A stretch of 5,473 nt of DNA, from contig JAUWTR010000148.1 in NCBI GenBank assembly GCA_030614645.1, forward strand, positions 1 through 5,473, given 5' to 3'. Positions 1-4,737 of the stretch are shown here, piece by piece. The stretch's first letter is position 1. Each line of letters begins with the position of its first letter. Both the position numbers and the translations under genes were made by a program. This DNA is from Candidatus Aminicenantota bacterium. Its GTDB lineage: Bacteria > Acidobacteriota > Aminicenantia > Aminicenantales > Aminicenantaceae. The notes under the pieces are model-generated. The model was not told where the DNA came from and did not search any database. It was given only the letters and a program-made list of their open reading frames with translations.

Positions 1-128
1 AAAAATCAGGGACGATTCTATTTTTTTAATATAGCATGTTTTTGGGGTAAAAAAATAGGAACAAAAAAAATAGTTCGACCGACTAAAAAAATGGTGACAT
101 GTACTACGCTACGTGTCCCTTTTTTTCT
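1..128. repeat. AT-rich non-coding segment with REP-like palindromes
   Basis: This stretch has no credible gene. It is a string of A and T runs separated by short GC-richer motifs. Bases 1-6 (AAAAAT) can pair with 20-25 (ATTTTT) around a GGGACGATTCT-type loop, and a clear hairpin follows at 93-120. The style, short palindromes bounded by A runs on one side and T runs on the other, is like dispersed REP elements mobilised by IS200-type (RAYT) transposases. No such transposase gene is visible here, so the family link is inference. The window edge cuts the first palindrome. Confidence 0.45.
93..120. repeat. Palindromic repeat, copy 1
   Basis: An 8-bp perfect stem (one T-G wobble included) pairs 96-103 with 110-117 around the loop CTACGC at 104-109. 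One mismatch (T95 against C118) separates this from further pairing of 93-94 with 119-120. A runs precede it (85-91) and a T run follows it (120-126), so it could end transcription on either strand. The 25-base core 96-120 recurs at 4747-4771. T95 is G in the other copy and breaks the outer stem, so this looks like the more decayed copy. Confidence 0.7.
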
Positions 129-138
129 CCTCTCCCCC

Positions 139-167
139 TTGACAAAAATGATTAATAAACATAAGAT
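139..167 (+). promoter_or_regulatory. Sigma-70-like promoter for the DUF2283-HTH gene
   Basis: TTGACA at 139-144 matches the -35 consensus exactly. A 17-base spacer leads to TAAGAT at 162-167 (4 of 6 to the -10 consensus). Transcription would start near 174 and give a leader of roughly 135 bases before the ATG at 311. The spacer and -10 lie inside a tandem repeat (148-187), so occupancy of that repeat would probably block the promoter. No other convincing promoter is nearer the gene. Confidence 0.5.
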
Positions 168-187
168 ATGATTAACAAAGATAAGAA
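148..187 (+). repeat. Two tandem 20-bp repeats over the promoter, possible operator
   Basis: Units 148-167 and 168-187 agree at 17 of 20 positions; both begin ATGATTAA and contain ATAAGA at positions 14-19. ATAAGA appears at 161, 181 and again at 191, so the motif recurs at 20- and 10-base steps, on one face of the helix. The array spans the promoter spacer, the -10 and the expected start site. The likely reader would be the helix-turn-helix protein encoded just downstream, by autoregulation; this is inference from position only. Confidence 0.5.
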
Positions 188-310
188 TCAATAAGATAAT
201 AGATATATTGCACAAAAAAGACTATAAATTAACAAATAGTATATATCGAAGAAAAAAACTAAAAATTATTATTACAGCAATGGTTGTAAATTAAATAAAA
301 GGAGAAATAA
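188..310. other. AT-rich leader, nothing recognised
   Basis: This is an almost pure A/T leader between the putative operator and the first gene. It ends in a good ribosome binding site (AGGAG at 300-304, six bases before the ATG at 311). I found no hairpin with a credible GC stem, no riboswitch-like structure and no open frame worth calling. Confidence 0.5.
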
Positions 311-646
311 ATGAATATTGAAATTGATAGAAAAGCCGATGCCGGATATATAAAATTATCAAACAAAAAAATCGATAAAACTATATCTGTATCAGAATAT
401 TGTAATGTAGATATTGATTCAGATGGCAGGGTTTCAGGTATAGAATTATTATTTATTAGTCAATATATGGATGATTTCAAATTGTGGCTTGATCTGGCAA
501 ATACTGCTGAATATTTAAATAAATCTCCGGTTACAATCAGGAGATGGGTAAAAGAGGGGAAAATACCATATTATAAACCTGGTAAAGAATACTTATTTGT
601 CAAAGAAGATATTGATGATTTTATCCATAAGCAAAAACGAACCTGA
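311..646 (+). CDS. DUF2283-like domain fused to an excisionase-type helix-turn-helix
   Basis: A 111-residue cytoplasmic protein. Residues 1-50 resemble the small DUF2283 fold: a beta hairpin with D-x-x-A-D-A-x-Y-I-x-L-S at about 6-17, then V-D-I-D-x-D-G and V-x-G-I-E-L at about 33-46. Residues 62-106 look like an HTH_17/excisionase (MerR-like) DNA-binding domain: LANTAEYLNKSPVTIRRWVK is helix-turn-helix and the following KIPYYKPGKEYLF is the wing. DUF2283 proteins are usually stand-alone and are often found beside toxin-like genes (family knowledge); here the domain carries its own DNA-binding module. AGGAG lies six bases upstream of the ATG, with a promoter at 139-167. No partner toxin is directly downstream; the next gene, 84 bases away, is an antitoxin with its own promoter. 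The likely role is a small transcriptional regulator or antitoxin-like protein. The domain calls are fairly secure, the function is not. Confidence 0.8.
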   Translation: MNIEIDRKADAGYIKLSNKKIDKTISVSEYCNVDIDSDGRVSGIELLFISQYMDDFKLWLDLANTAEYLNKSPVTIRRWVKEGKIPYYKPGKEYLFVKEDIDDFIHKQKRT

Positions 647-665
647 GGACTAGCCGTTTCCATCG

Positions 666-694
666 TTGACCCAAGAGCATAATTGTAGTATAAA
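666..694 (+). promoter_or_regulatory. Sigma-70-like promoter for the toxin-antitoxin operon
   Basis: TTGACC at 666-671 (5 of 6) and TATAAA at 689-694 (5 of 6) are separated by exactly 17 bases. It sits 37 bases before the antitoxin ATG at 731, so the pair can be transcribed independently of the upstream DUF2283-HTH gene. Confidence 0.6.
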
Positions 695-704
695 TATTAA
701 ATGT

Positions 705-720
705 AATACAAACAATACAA
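705..720 (+). promoter_or_regulatory. Candidate antitoxin operator: two AATACAA direct repeats
   Basis: AATACAA occurs at 705-711 and 714-720, a 9-base period, between the -10 and the ribosome binding site (GGAG at 721-724). RelB-type ribbon-helix-helix antitoxins repress their own operons by binding short repeated half-sites near the promoter (family knowledge). That these repeats are the site is inference. Confidence 0.35.
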
Positions 721-730
721 GGAGATTATT

Positions 731-946
731 ATGTCTGTAATTACAGTCAGGCTGAATGATACTACTTACGACCGGCTTAACAGTCTTGCTAAAAAAGCAA
801 GAAGAACAAAAAGCTCGTACATAAGAGAAATGATAGAATTGTATCTTGAGGATTTTGAAGATGGGGTTTTAGCCCTAGAAAGGTTAAATAAAAAAAATGT
901 CAGGTACCTGAGCACAAAGGAAGCAGAGGATGAGCTCGGGCTTTAA
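731..946 (+). CDS. relB: RelB-family ribbon-helix-helix antitoxin
   Basis: A 71-residue protein with the usual two-part antitoxin layout. Residues 1-45 form a ribbon-helix-helix DNA-binding domain: beta strand SVITVRLND, helix TTYDRLNSLAKKA, turn RRTKS, helix SYIREMIELYLEDFED. The acidic tail, ending in STKEAEDELGL, is the typical toxin-wrapping segment. It should dimerise, repress its own promoter and neutralise the toxin encoded next. A GGAG ribosome binding site precedes the ATG by six bases. Its end overlaps the toxin start by 17 bases, as expected for a translationally coupled antitoxin-first operon. RelB, as opposed to another RHH antitoxin class such as CopG- or ParD-like, is inferred from the partner. 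Confidence 0.85.
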   Translation: MSVITVRLNDTTYDRLNSLAKKARRTKSSYIREMIELYLEDFEDGVLALERLNKKNVRYLSTKEAEDELGL

Positions 947-1196
947 TATTATCTGGCATGAAGATGCGATAGGAGATCTGAAAAAATTGGATAAGTCTGT
1001 TTCCAGAAGAATAATAAATAAAGTAAAAAATAACCTCGTAAAAAATCCCAAGAAATTAGGAAAAACGCTCAAAGGGCAATTTAAAGGCCTTCTGAGATAT
1101 AGAGTAGGGGATTACAGGATAATTTTCGTACTCGATTATGAAACAAAAAAACTCATAATTCTTGCCATAAATCACAGAAAGAATATATATAGATAG
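930..1196 (+). CDS. relE: RelE/ParE-superfamily toxin
   Basis: An 88-residue protein of normal length for the family. It has a first strand FNIIWHEDA, two helices (about 13-37) and the P-x-K-L-x-K-x-L-K-G motif at 40-49. The core G-L-L-R-Y-R-V-G-D-Y-R-I-I-F at 53-66 and the C-terminal strand ending H82-R83-K84-x-x-Y87-R88 follow. R56, R58, R63, R83 and Y87 correspond to the basic/Tyr set used by RelE mRNA interferases on the ribosome (family knowledge), so an active RNase toxin is more likely than a ParE gyrase poison. Superfamily members are hard to separate by eye. The ATG lies within the antitoxin gene, with AAGGA about eight bases upstream. No frameshift or missing core residue is seen, so the pair looks intact. 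Confidence 0.88.
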   Translation: MSSGFNIIWHEDAIGDLKKLDKSVSRRIINKVKNNLVKNPKKLGKTLKGQFKGLLRYRVGDYRIIFVLDYETKKLIILAINHRKNIYR

Positions 1197-1208
1197 AAGC
1201 TAGGGTGA

Positions 1209-1535
1209 CTATCCCTCCTGTTCTAAATCTATTTTCTTTAACTTTTCCATTCTAAATTCCACTGCTTTCCTGGTTTCAAAAAAGACTTTAGATATGTTCT
1301 TATGGAATTGTTCTCTATCAATATCTTTTGGTTTGATATCTTGATGCTGTTTGAATATTTCTGCAAGCGATGCTTTTTGTTCATATTCAGGAAAAAACTG
1401 TTGTGTTGCAGCTAATATTCCAAAACATATTTCAAGCCTGAGAACTTCTGAAATAGTCAATTCATATGTCTCAGCGATTGGTTCAAGATAATCTGCCATC
1501 CAATCTGGTAGTATTACTTGGTATTTTTTCGGCAT
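1209..1535 (-). CDS. Ribbon-helix-helix-like small protein, function unknown
   Basis: A 108-residue protein convergent with the toxin gene, only 12 bases from it. The N-terminus (KKYQVILPDWMADYLEPIAE, then T-Y-E-L-T-I-S-E-V-L-R-L) has the strand-helix-turn-helix shape of a CopG/Arc-type DNA-binding domain, with the second helix continuing to about residue 45. Residues 50-108 are charged and helical (K-, E- and Q-rich), possibly for oligomerisation or partner binding. No neighbouring gene looks like a cognate toxin. The ATG at 1535 has AGGAG about seven bases upstream. An extended -10 lies at 1561-1569. It could be an orphan antitoxin-type regulator or a housekeeping repressor of its divergent neighbour. 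The fold call is moderate, the function unassigned. Confidence 0.65.
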   Translation of the reverse strand: MPKKYQVILPDWMADYLEPIAETYELTISEVLRLEICFGILAATQQFFPEYEQKASLAEIFKQHQDIKPKDIDREQFHKNISKVFFETRKAVEFRMEKLKKIDLEQEG

Positions 1536-1560
1536 TCAACTCTCCTTTTCGGAAAAAAAG

Positions 1561-1569
1561 ATTATATCA
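1561..1569 (-). promoter_or_regulatory. Extended -10 promoter for the ribbon-helix-helix gene
   Basis: On the minus strand the sequence TGATATAAT gives a perfect TATAAT (1566-1561) preceded by the TGn extension (1569-1567). The -35 position is only a T run, but extended -10 promoters tolerate that. It lies 26 bases upstream of the ATG at 1535. Confidence 0.5.
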
Positions 1570-1597
1570 TTTAAGAGAGGAAAAAAAAAGAATTGCC

Positions 1598-1626
1598 TTG
1601 ACATAATCTGAAAAAGAATATAATTT
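1598..1626 (+). promoter_or_regulatory. Candidate promoter for the SH3b gene, divergent from the RHH gene
   Basis: TTGACA at 1598-1603 is a perfect -35. Candidate -10 boxes are TAATTT at 1621-1626 (17-base spacer, weak) or TATAAT at 1619-1624 (15-base spacer, perfect box but short spacing). Perfect inverted octamers AATATAAT (1617-1624) and ATTATATT (1641-1648) cover this spot and could be a regulator site. AAGATTATAT is also repeated directly at 1558-1567 and 1638-1647. The whole 1536-1657 gap is very A/T-rich, so chance matches are likely. Confidence 0.4.
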
Positions 1627-1657
1627 ATAATATAAAGAAGATTATATTAGCAGCAAT

Positions 1658-1924
1658 GTGCTGATTGTCAGCAAAAGGGGATTTGTTAATTCAACTTTCC
1701 TTACAAAATCAATTATCAGACATGTAAGGATTAGTATTGATAAAACTAAAGTCAGGCTAACCCCAAGTCAGAGTGGCCAGATCATAGCAACACTCAGTTT
1801 TGGGACAGTTATTAATGCTGTAGGAACTACAGGTGATTGGTATGCGGTTGAAATCCCAGCAACACAGGAAGGAGTTATAATTTCTGGATATGTCCATAAA
1901 GACAATATCCAGTTTGTTAAGTAA
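1658..1924 (+). CDS. Short bacterial SH3 (SH3b) protein, possibly a truncated fragment
   Basis: An 88-residue frame opening with GTG. Residues 28-88 read as one SH3b module: V-R-L-T-P-S-Q-S-G-Q-I-I-A-T-L at 32-46, then F-G-T-V, the conserved G-D-W-Y at 59-62, and the closing strand G-Y-V-H-K-D-N-I at 77-84. SH3b modules usually sit in exported proteins and bind cell wall or protein ligands. This one has no signal peptide, no catalytic domain and only a basic 27-residue leader. The start is poorly supported: the only ATG nearby (1656) is in another frame and hits a stop within three codons, and no clear Shine-Dalgarno precedes the GTG. The open frame extends back to 1631 without a start. It may be the leftover C-terminus of a larger envelope protein. 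SH3b fold fairly sure, intact gene doubtful. Confidence 0.55.
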   Translation: MLIVSKRGFVNSTFLTKSIIRHVRISIDKTKVRLTPSQSGQIIATLSFGTVINAVGTTGDWYAVEIPATQEGVIISGYVHKDNIQFVK

Positions 1925-1950
1925 TAAAAAAAACACTTAATCTAAACTTG

Positions 1951-2829
1951 TCACATAGTAAACAGAAAAAACCTCAGGATTTCCATCCAATCATCACTCG
2001 TGAAGGAAACTGAGGTATTCCCAGACCTCTTCGCTCCTGGAATCCAAGAAGCTTTTTCGGCGCGCTCCTCATTTTTATAGGTTATCTCTATGGTATAAGG
2101 TGGGTTGAGTTTAAAGGGTTTATATTCTTTCAGTTTGGTCAGCGCCTCTTTAGTCTTTTTCTTGATCAACTCCTGAGCCTTTTGAGGATGAAGCATTCTG
2201 GCAGCATTTCCTACACCTTGCTTCACTGGGGCAGTGACAACTTTGCCAAATAATTCTAGGCATTGTTGACAGATCGCTTCATCACCCGCAATCATAACCA
2301 CGGGCACACCAAAGTTACCCGCAATAAAAGCATTTATTCCGGCTTCGGGCATGGGTTTTCCATTCAAGGTCACATTGTAGAAGGCACCTGTCATAGTGTG
2401 ATCTAAGACCGCATTAGGCGTATTGGCCCGGGCATGATAGCCGATTAAAATTACGGCATCAAAGGTCTCGTCGATTCCTTCCATCATCTCCAGGGGGCCG
2501 CTGGACCAGTCACGGATCAGATCGGCTTTAGAGTGTAAAAGATCTGGCAGAATGTTCCGACCGCTTCCATGGGCGTCCCTTACGAGGATATAGGTGGCTC
2601 CCATTTCGAGAGCTCCCTCTATGGTCGCATTAGTCTCCAAGGTCATTAGCTTTCGGAACAATTCGTAATCTTTGCCAGTGCGACTGACATCTTCCCAATG
2701 GATCACGCCACTAACGCCCTCCATATCAACAGAAATGAATACCTTCATATCTTTTTTTTGTGCTGTGGCAGAAACGAACGTTCCCAAAGATAAAACCAAT
2801 GCTAGCAAAATCATAAGTGTTTTTTTCAT
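1951..2829 (-). CDS. Exported M55-family D-aminopeptidase (DppA-like)
   Basis: A zinc-dependent aminopeptidase releasing N-terminal D-amino acids from short peptides. The family acts in D-Ala-D-Ala-type peptide and peptidoglycan turnover. The 292 residues begin with a Sec signal peptide: MKK, a hydrophobic core at 5-20, and a likely cleavage after S-A-T-A at about 23. The mature M55 domain keeps the whole DppA ligand set with family spacing: D35 and E37 (S-V-D-M-E-G), H87 (R-D-A-H-G), H132 (G-Y-H-A) and E162 (P-E-A-G-I-N-A). H144 (D-H-T-M) matches the nucleophile-region His. The enzyme therefore looks active. Cytoplasmic DppA lacks a signal peptide, so this version probably works in the periplasm or outside. 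GGAGGG precedes the ATG by five bases. No permease or dpp genes are adjacent; the reductase is 224 bases upstream on the same strand. The last codons overlap a terminator-like hairpin (1966-2015). Confidence 0.92.
   Translation of the reverse strand: MKKTLMILLALVLSLGTFVSATAQKKDMKVFISVDMEGVSGVIHWEDVSRTGKDYELFRKLMTLETNATIEGALEMGATYILVRDAHGSGRNILPDLLHSKADLIRDWSSGPLEMMEGIDETFDAVILIGYHARANTPNAVLDHTMTGAFYNVTLNGKPMPEAGINAFIAGNFGVPVVMIAGDEAICQQCLELFGKVVTAPVKQGVGNAARMLHPQKAQELIKKKTKEALTKLKEYKPFKLNPPYTIEITYKNEERAEKASWIPGAKRSGNTSVSFTSDDWMEILRFFLFTM
1966..2015 (-). terminator. Rho-independent terminator-like hairpin inside the 3' end of the M55 gene
   Basis: Read on the minus strand, CCTCAGTTTCC (2015-2005) pairs with GGAAA-TC-CTGAGG (1984-1972). 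This is an 11-bp stem with a two-base bulge and a 20-base loop, followed at once by six T (1971-1966). The stop codon (1953-1951) lies 12 bases past the T run, so the stem encodes part of the final 20 residues and the T run encodes Phe-Phe. The long loop weakens the call, but stem plus T tract is otherwise canonical. Arrest here would give a transcript lacking the stop codon. Confidence 0.5.
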
Positions 2830-3053
2830 GATCCCTCCATTTCTTTAATTTATTTCCAGCGTTTTTTTCTTTTGTTTCTTCTGACTCTTTGACTTTGTTG
2901 AAAGTAATTATGTAAACAGAATTATATAGTCTAATAATTGCAAATGGAAGAAAATATTTCAGAAAAAGATCCTAGTTTCTATCGAAGATATAAAAAACGG
3001 CCTGGATAAGGAGATGGAAAAGGTTAAAGAGATCCTTAGTAAGGGGCTCTCCC
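2830..3053. other. Intergenic gap between M55 and reductase genes
   Basis: A/T-rich spacer of 224 bases. A perfect TATAAT on the minus strand (2926-2921), with a poor -35 (TTCCAT at 2949-2944), could serve the M55 gene with a leader of about 85 bases. The plus strand from about 2930 to 3075 is open for some 46 codons (reading ...EDIKNGLDKEMEKVKEILSK) but has no start codon or ribosome binding site. It may be a gene scrap or chance. A short G4/C4 hairpin (3042-3055) touches the reductase stop codon but has no T run. Confidence 0.4.
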
Positions 3054-4271
3054 CTATCCCATCAGAAACTCTTTAGGGATGTCTTTGATCCTGGCGATGT
3101 CAGTCACTTTGGCTTTCACATCGAATCCTGAGGAACATACGACACTGCAGGTGGCGCAATTATCACATGGAACTTTAGCGAGATTGGCATTATCGAGAGT
3201 TTCCCTGGCTTTGGACGGTTGATGATAGCCATAGGCATACATATAGCTGCGCATCAGAGTGGGAATATCCAGGTTGGCCGGACACTGCGGCACACAGGCT
3301 TCACATTGCGAGCAGAATAATCCGGATGCTGATTGTCCTGCCTCGAGTTTAAGATCGGCTTTTTCCTGTGACGTCAGCGTGAGGTCTTCCATGACTGACA
3401 AGAGTTCATACATTTGATCATTGTTCTTAAAGCTCGGGATTGCGGTGTGGATATTTTCATCCTGCAAGACCCATTTGAGAGCAGCTTTCATATTGATCAA
3501 CTGTTTCTTTTCTCTATCCCAGTAGACCCCGGCTTGGGTTTTCATTGCCACAATCCCTATACCCTTACCGGCTGCATAGGCAATCGCCTCCTTGATTTCA
3601 TCCTTGTTTTTCTTCCTAAAATTTTGAGCAGTTAACACAACATCATAAACGCCGCTGTCAGTGGCGGCATGGATTAACTCCGGTTCATTGCCGTGGGTGG
3701 TTATTCCGAGAAAACGAAGTTTACCGGCTTTTTTGTATTCTTGTAGGATCTTAAGATAGGGCTCATGCAGCACGATTTCCTTATGGTAGACTCCACCCAG
3801 GTAATAAATATCAATATAGTCCAGATCAAGCCTCTTTAGACTGCCTTCAATATAATCTCTTAATTTTTGCTCAGTGATGGTAGTCTTGACCTGTTCCGCT
3901 TTACGATACTGCCACATACCGATACTGGTTCCCATGATTATAGCTTTGCGATCGCGTTTTTTTATAACTTCCCCAAACATTCTTTCATCATTGCCCTCAT
4001 TGTAATCAGCGGATGTGTCAATATGGGTTATCCCGGCGTCAAGTGCAGCATTGGTAACATCAATGGCATTATATGTGCCCATACTGACTACCGGCACTTT
4101 AAGCCCGGTTTTTCCCAGGGTGCGATAGACGAATTTTCTTTTCTTTTCCTGAAGACTTGAGGCCTTACCTTCCTTCTTCAAAATTGTGGGCGCAATTATG
4201 GCCCCGGTTAGACCTGTGAATCCGGATTTAATAAAATTTCTCCGGCTTTTACTTACTTTTTTTTCGCTCAT
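3054..4271 (-). CDS. Tat-exported aldo/keto reductase with C-terminal 2[4Fe-4S] domain; tetrad incomplete
   Basis: 405 residues. Residues 1-38 are a twin-arginine signal (S9-R10-R11-N-F-I-K, then a weakly hydrophobic stretch). Residues 47-310 form an aldo/keto reductase barrel: R-T-L-G-K-T-G-L-K-V-P at 50-60, H-I-D85-T-S-A-D-Y90, S-L-K-R-L-D-L-D-Y-I-D-I at 144-155, and K-L-R-F-L-G-I-T-T-H-G. The C-terminus has two ferredoxin motifs: C320, C323, C326, C330 and C369, C372, C375, C379. Tetrad Asp85 and Tyr90 are present. The expected Lys position reads G-T-S116 and the expected His position reads Y-L-G159-G. The fusion type is known in Tat-signal oxidoreductases of several phyla; the substrate is unknown. 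I chose the ATG at 4271 (GGAGGAGG just upstream). An in-frame ATG at 4358 would add 29 residues coded by insertion-sequence sequence and would put the Tat motif too far in. Confidence 0.85.
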   Translation of the reverse strand: MSEKKVSKSRRNFIKSGFTGLTGAIIAPTILKKEGKASSLQEKKRKFVYRTLGKTGLKVPVVSMGTYNAIDVTNAALDAGITHIDTSADYNEGNDERMFGEVIKKRDRKAIIMGTSIGMWQYRKAEQVKTTITEQKLRDYIEGSLKRLDLDYIDIYYLGGVYHKEIVLHEPYLKILQEYKKAGKLRFLGITTHGNEPELIHAATDSGVYDVVLTAQNFRKKNKDEIKEAIAYAAGKGIGIVAMKTQAGVYWDREKKQLINMKAALKWVLQDENIHTAIPSFKNNDQMYELLSVMEDLTLTSQEKADLKLEAGQSASGLFCSQCEACVPQCPANLDIPTLMRSYMYAYGYHQPSKARETLDNANLAKVPCDNCATCSVVCSSGFDVKAKVTDIARIKDIPKEFLMG

Positions 4272-4356
4272 CGTGCCTCCTCCATTAAATAGAGTGTACG
4301 TCGTCAAATAATTTGGACACACACACTGATTTTCTAAGCGGCGGTTTTGCTTTCTC

Positions 4357-4386
4357 ATTGTACTTCTGATTTAAGCTTTTTATCAA
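4357..4386 (-). promoter_or_regulatory. Candidate promoter inside the insertion remnant, reading into the reductase gene
   Basis: On the minus strand TTGATA (4386-4381) and TACAAT (4362-4357) are 18 bases apart, each 5 of 6 to consensus. Transcripts would start near 4350 and reach the reductase ATG (4271) after about 80 bases. The far-upstream in-frame ATG at 4358 overlaps the -10 and would not be transcribed, which supports the start at 4271. Confidence 0.4.
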
Positions 4387-4421
4387 GTTTTTAAGTGATA
4401 GGCTTTGACATAGTTTTCTCC

Positions 4422-4616
4422 TTAGCCTATAGTTTCGGCTTTAATCTTTTTCCTCTGCTTAGGGATCGTCCTGTATAGGCCTAGATATCTATCATGAGGA
4501 GTGACGTTATCTATAGCTTCGTAGTAACGATGGTTGTTGTAATAATCTACCCACTCTGCGATCCGGGCTTCAAGCTCAGAGGGACAAGGGTGATCTTTAC
4601 TTTGATAACGTTTTAT
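4422..4616 (-). pseudogene. Truncated DDE transposase (rve integrase C-terminal part)
   Basis: The frame preserves the hallmark end of IS3/IS481-type transposases: L-E-A-R-I-A-E-W-V-D-Y-Y-N-N-H-R-Y-Y-E-A at about 15-34, then I-D-N-V-T-P-H-D-R-Y-L-G. In intact relatives this follows the catalytic Glu and reads like F-V-x-Y-Y-N-x-x-R-x-H-E-S-L-x-x-x-T-P-x-D. Just before it, R-Y-Q-S-K recalls the E-R-x-H-R-S-x-K motif. The frame is stopped by TGA at 4619-4617, with further stops upstream, and nothing matching the DDE core or the N-terminal HTH is present. It therefore cannot be active and is read as a decaying 3' fragment. There is no start codon of its own. Confidence 0.8.
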
Positions 4617-4737
4617 TCAGGCCAAGTCACTGGACTTTCCCCTTTATTGTGTATTTTTCATTAACTTGACCTGTTTTTCTGTTTATCATTTTCACTGAGG
4701 CAGCTCAGAGGGTGGGAATTTGATGAAGTTGAGTGCA
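4617..4737. other. Spacer between transposase remnant and palindrome, unidentified
   Basis: No gene is supported; stops occur in all frames. AGCTCAGAGGG at 4702-4712 repeats the same 11 bases inside the transposase remnant (4573-4583). The distance is 129 bases, an in-frame multiple of three, so part of this spacer may be a diverged or rearranged piece of the same element. A small hairpin (AAGTC-ACTG-GACTT, 4624-4637) has no clear role. Confidence 0.35.

Larger units (their letters stand above)
4295..4616 (-). mobile_element. Remnant of an IS3/IS481-like insertion sequence, 3' end
   Basis: This segment holds the last 64 codons of an integrase-type transposase (4422-4616) plus its downstream non-coding tail. 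The tail ends in TGTACGTCGTCAAATAATTT... at 4295 (plus-strand reading), a TG-starting end typical of such elements. The other end is not present: the frame is broken upstream of 4616. Both the exact boundary at 4295 and the family are inferred from appearance, since no second inverted repeat or target duplication can be compared. Confidence 0.5.

Noticed and set aside
148..196. Considered as a CRISPR array or replication iterons
   Set aside because: Only two adjacent 20-base units and no spacers, so not CRISPR; no replication initiator gene or DnaA boxes nearby, so iterons are unsupported.
18..215. Minus-strand open frame of 65 codons
   Set aside because: It runs through the REP-like palindrome and A/T runs, is hydrophobic only because of T-rich codons, and has no ribosome site.
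884..1072. Minus-strand open frame opposite the toxin-antitoxin genes
   Set aside because: It is the antisense shadow of two well-supported genes and shows no recognisable domain.
1202..1216. AGGG...CCCT hairpin between the convergent toxin and RHH genes
   Set aside because: The stem is only four pairs with a seven-base loop and no T tract, too weak to call a terminator.
3042..3055. AGGGG-CTCT-CCCCT hairpin at the reductase stop codon
   Set aside because: It is a compact stem but has no T run on either side, so termination is not supported.
2930..3075. Plus-strand open stretch with a protein-like helical composition
   Set aside because: It has no start codon or ribosome site, is short, and overlaps the reductase end. 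It could be a gene scrap, but nothing identifies it.
3414..4160. Two plus-strand open frames (3414-3635 and 3867-4160) opposite the reductase
   Set aside because: Both are antisense to a conserved enzyme and lack ribosome sites and recognisable motifs.
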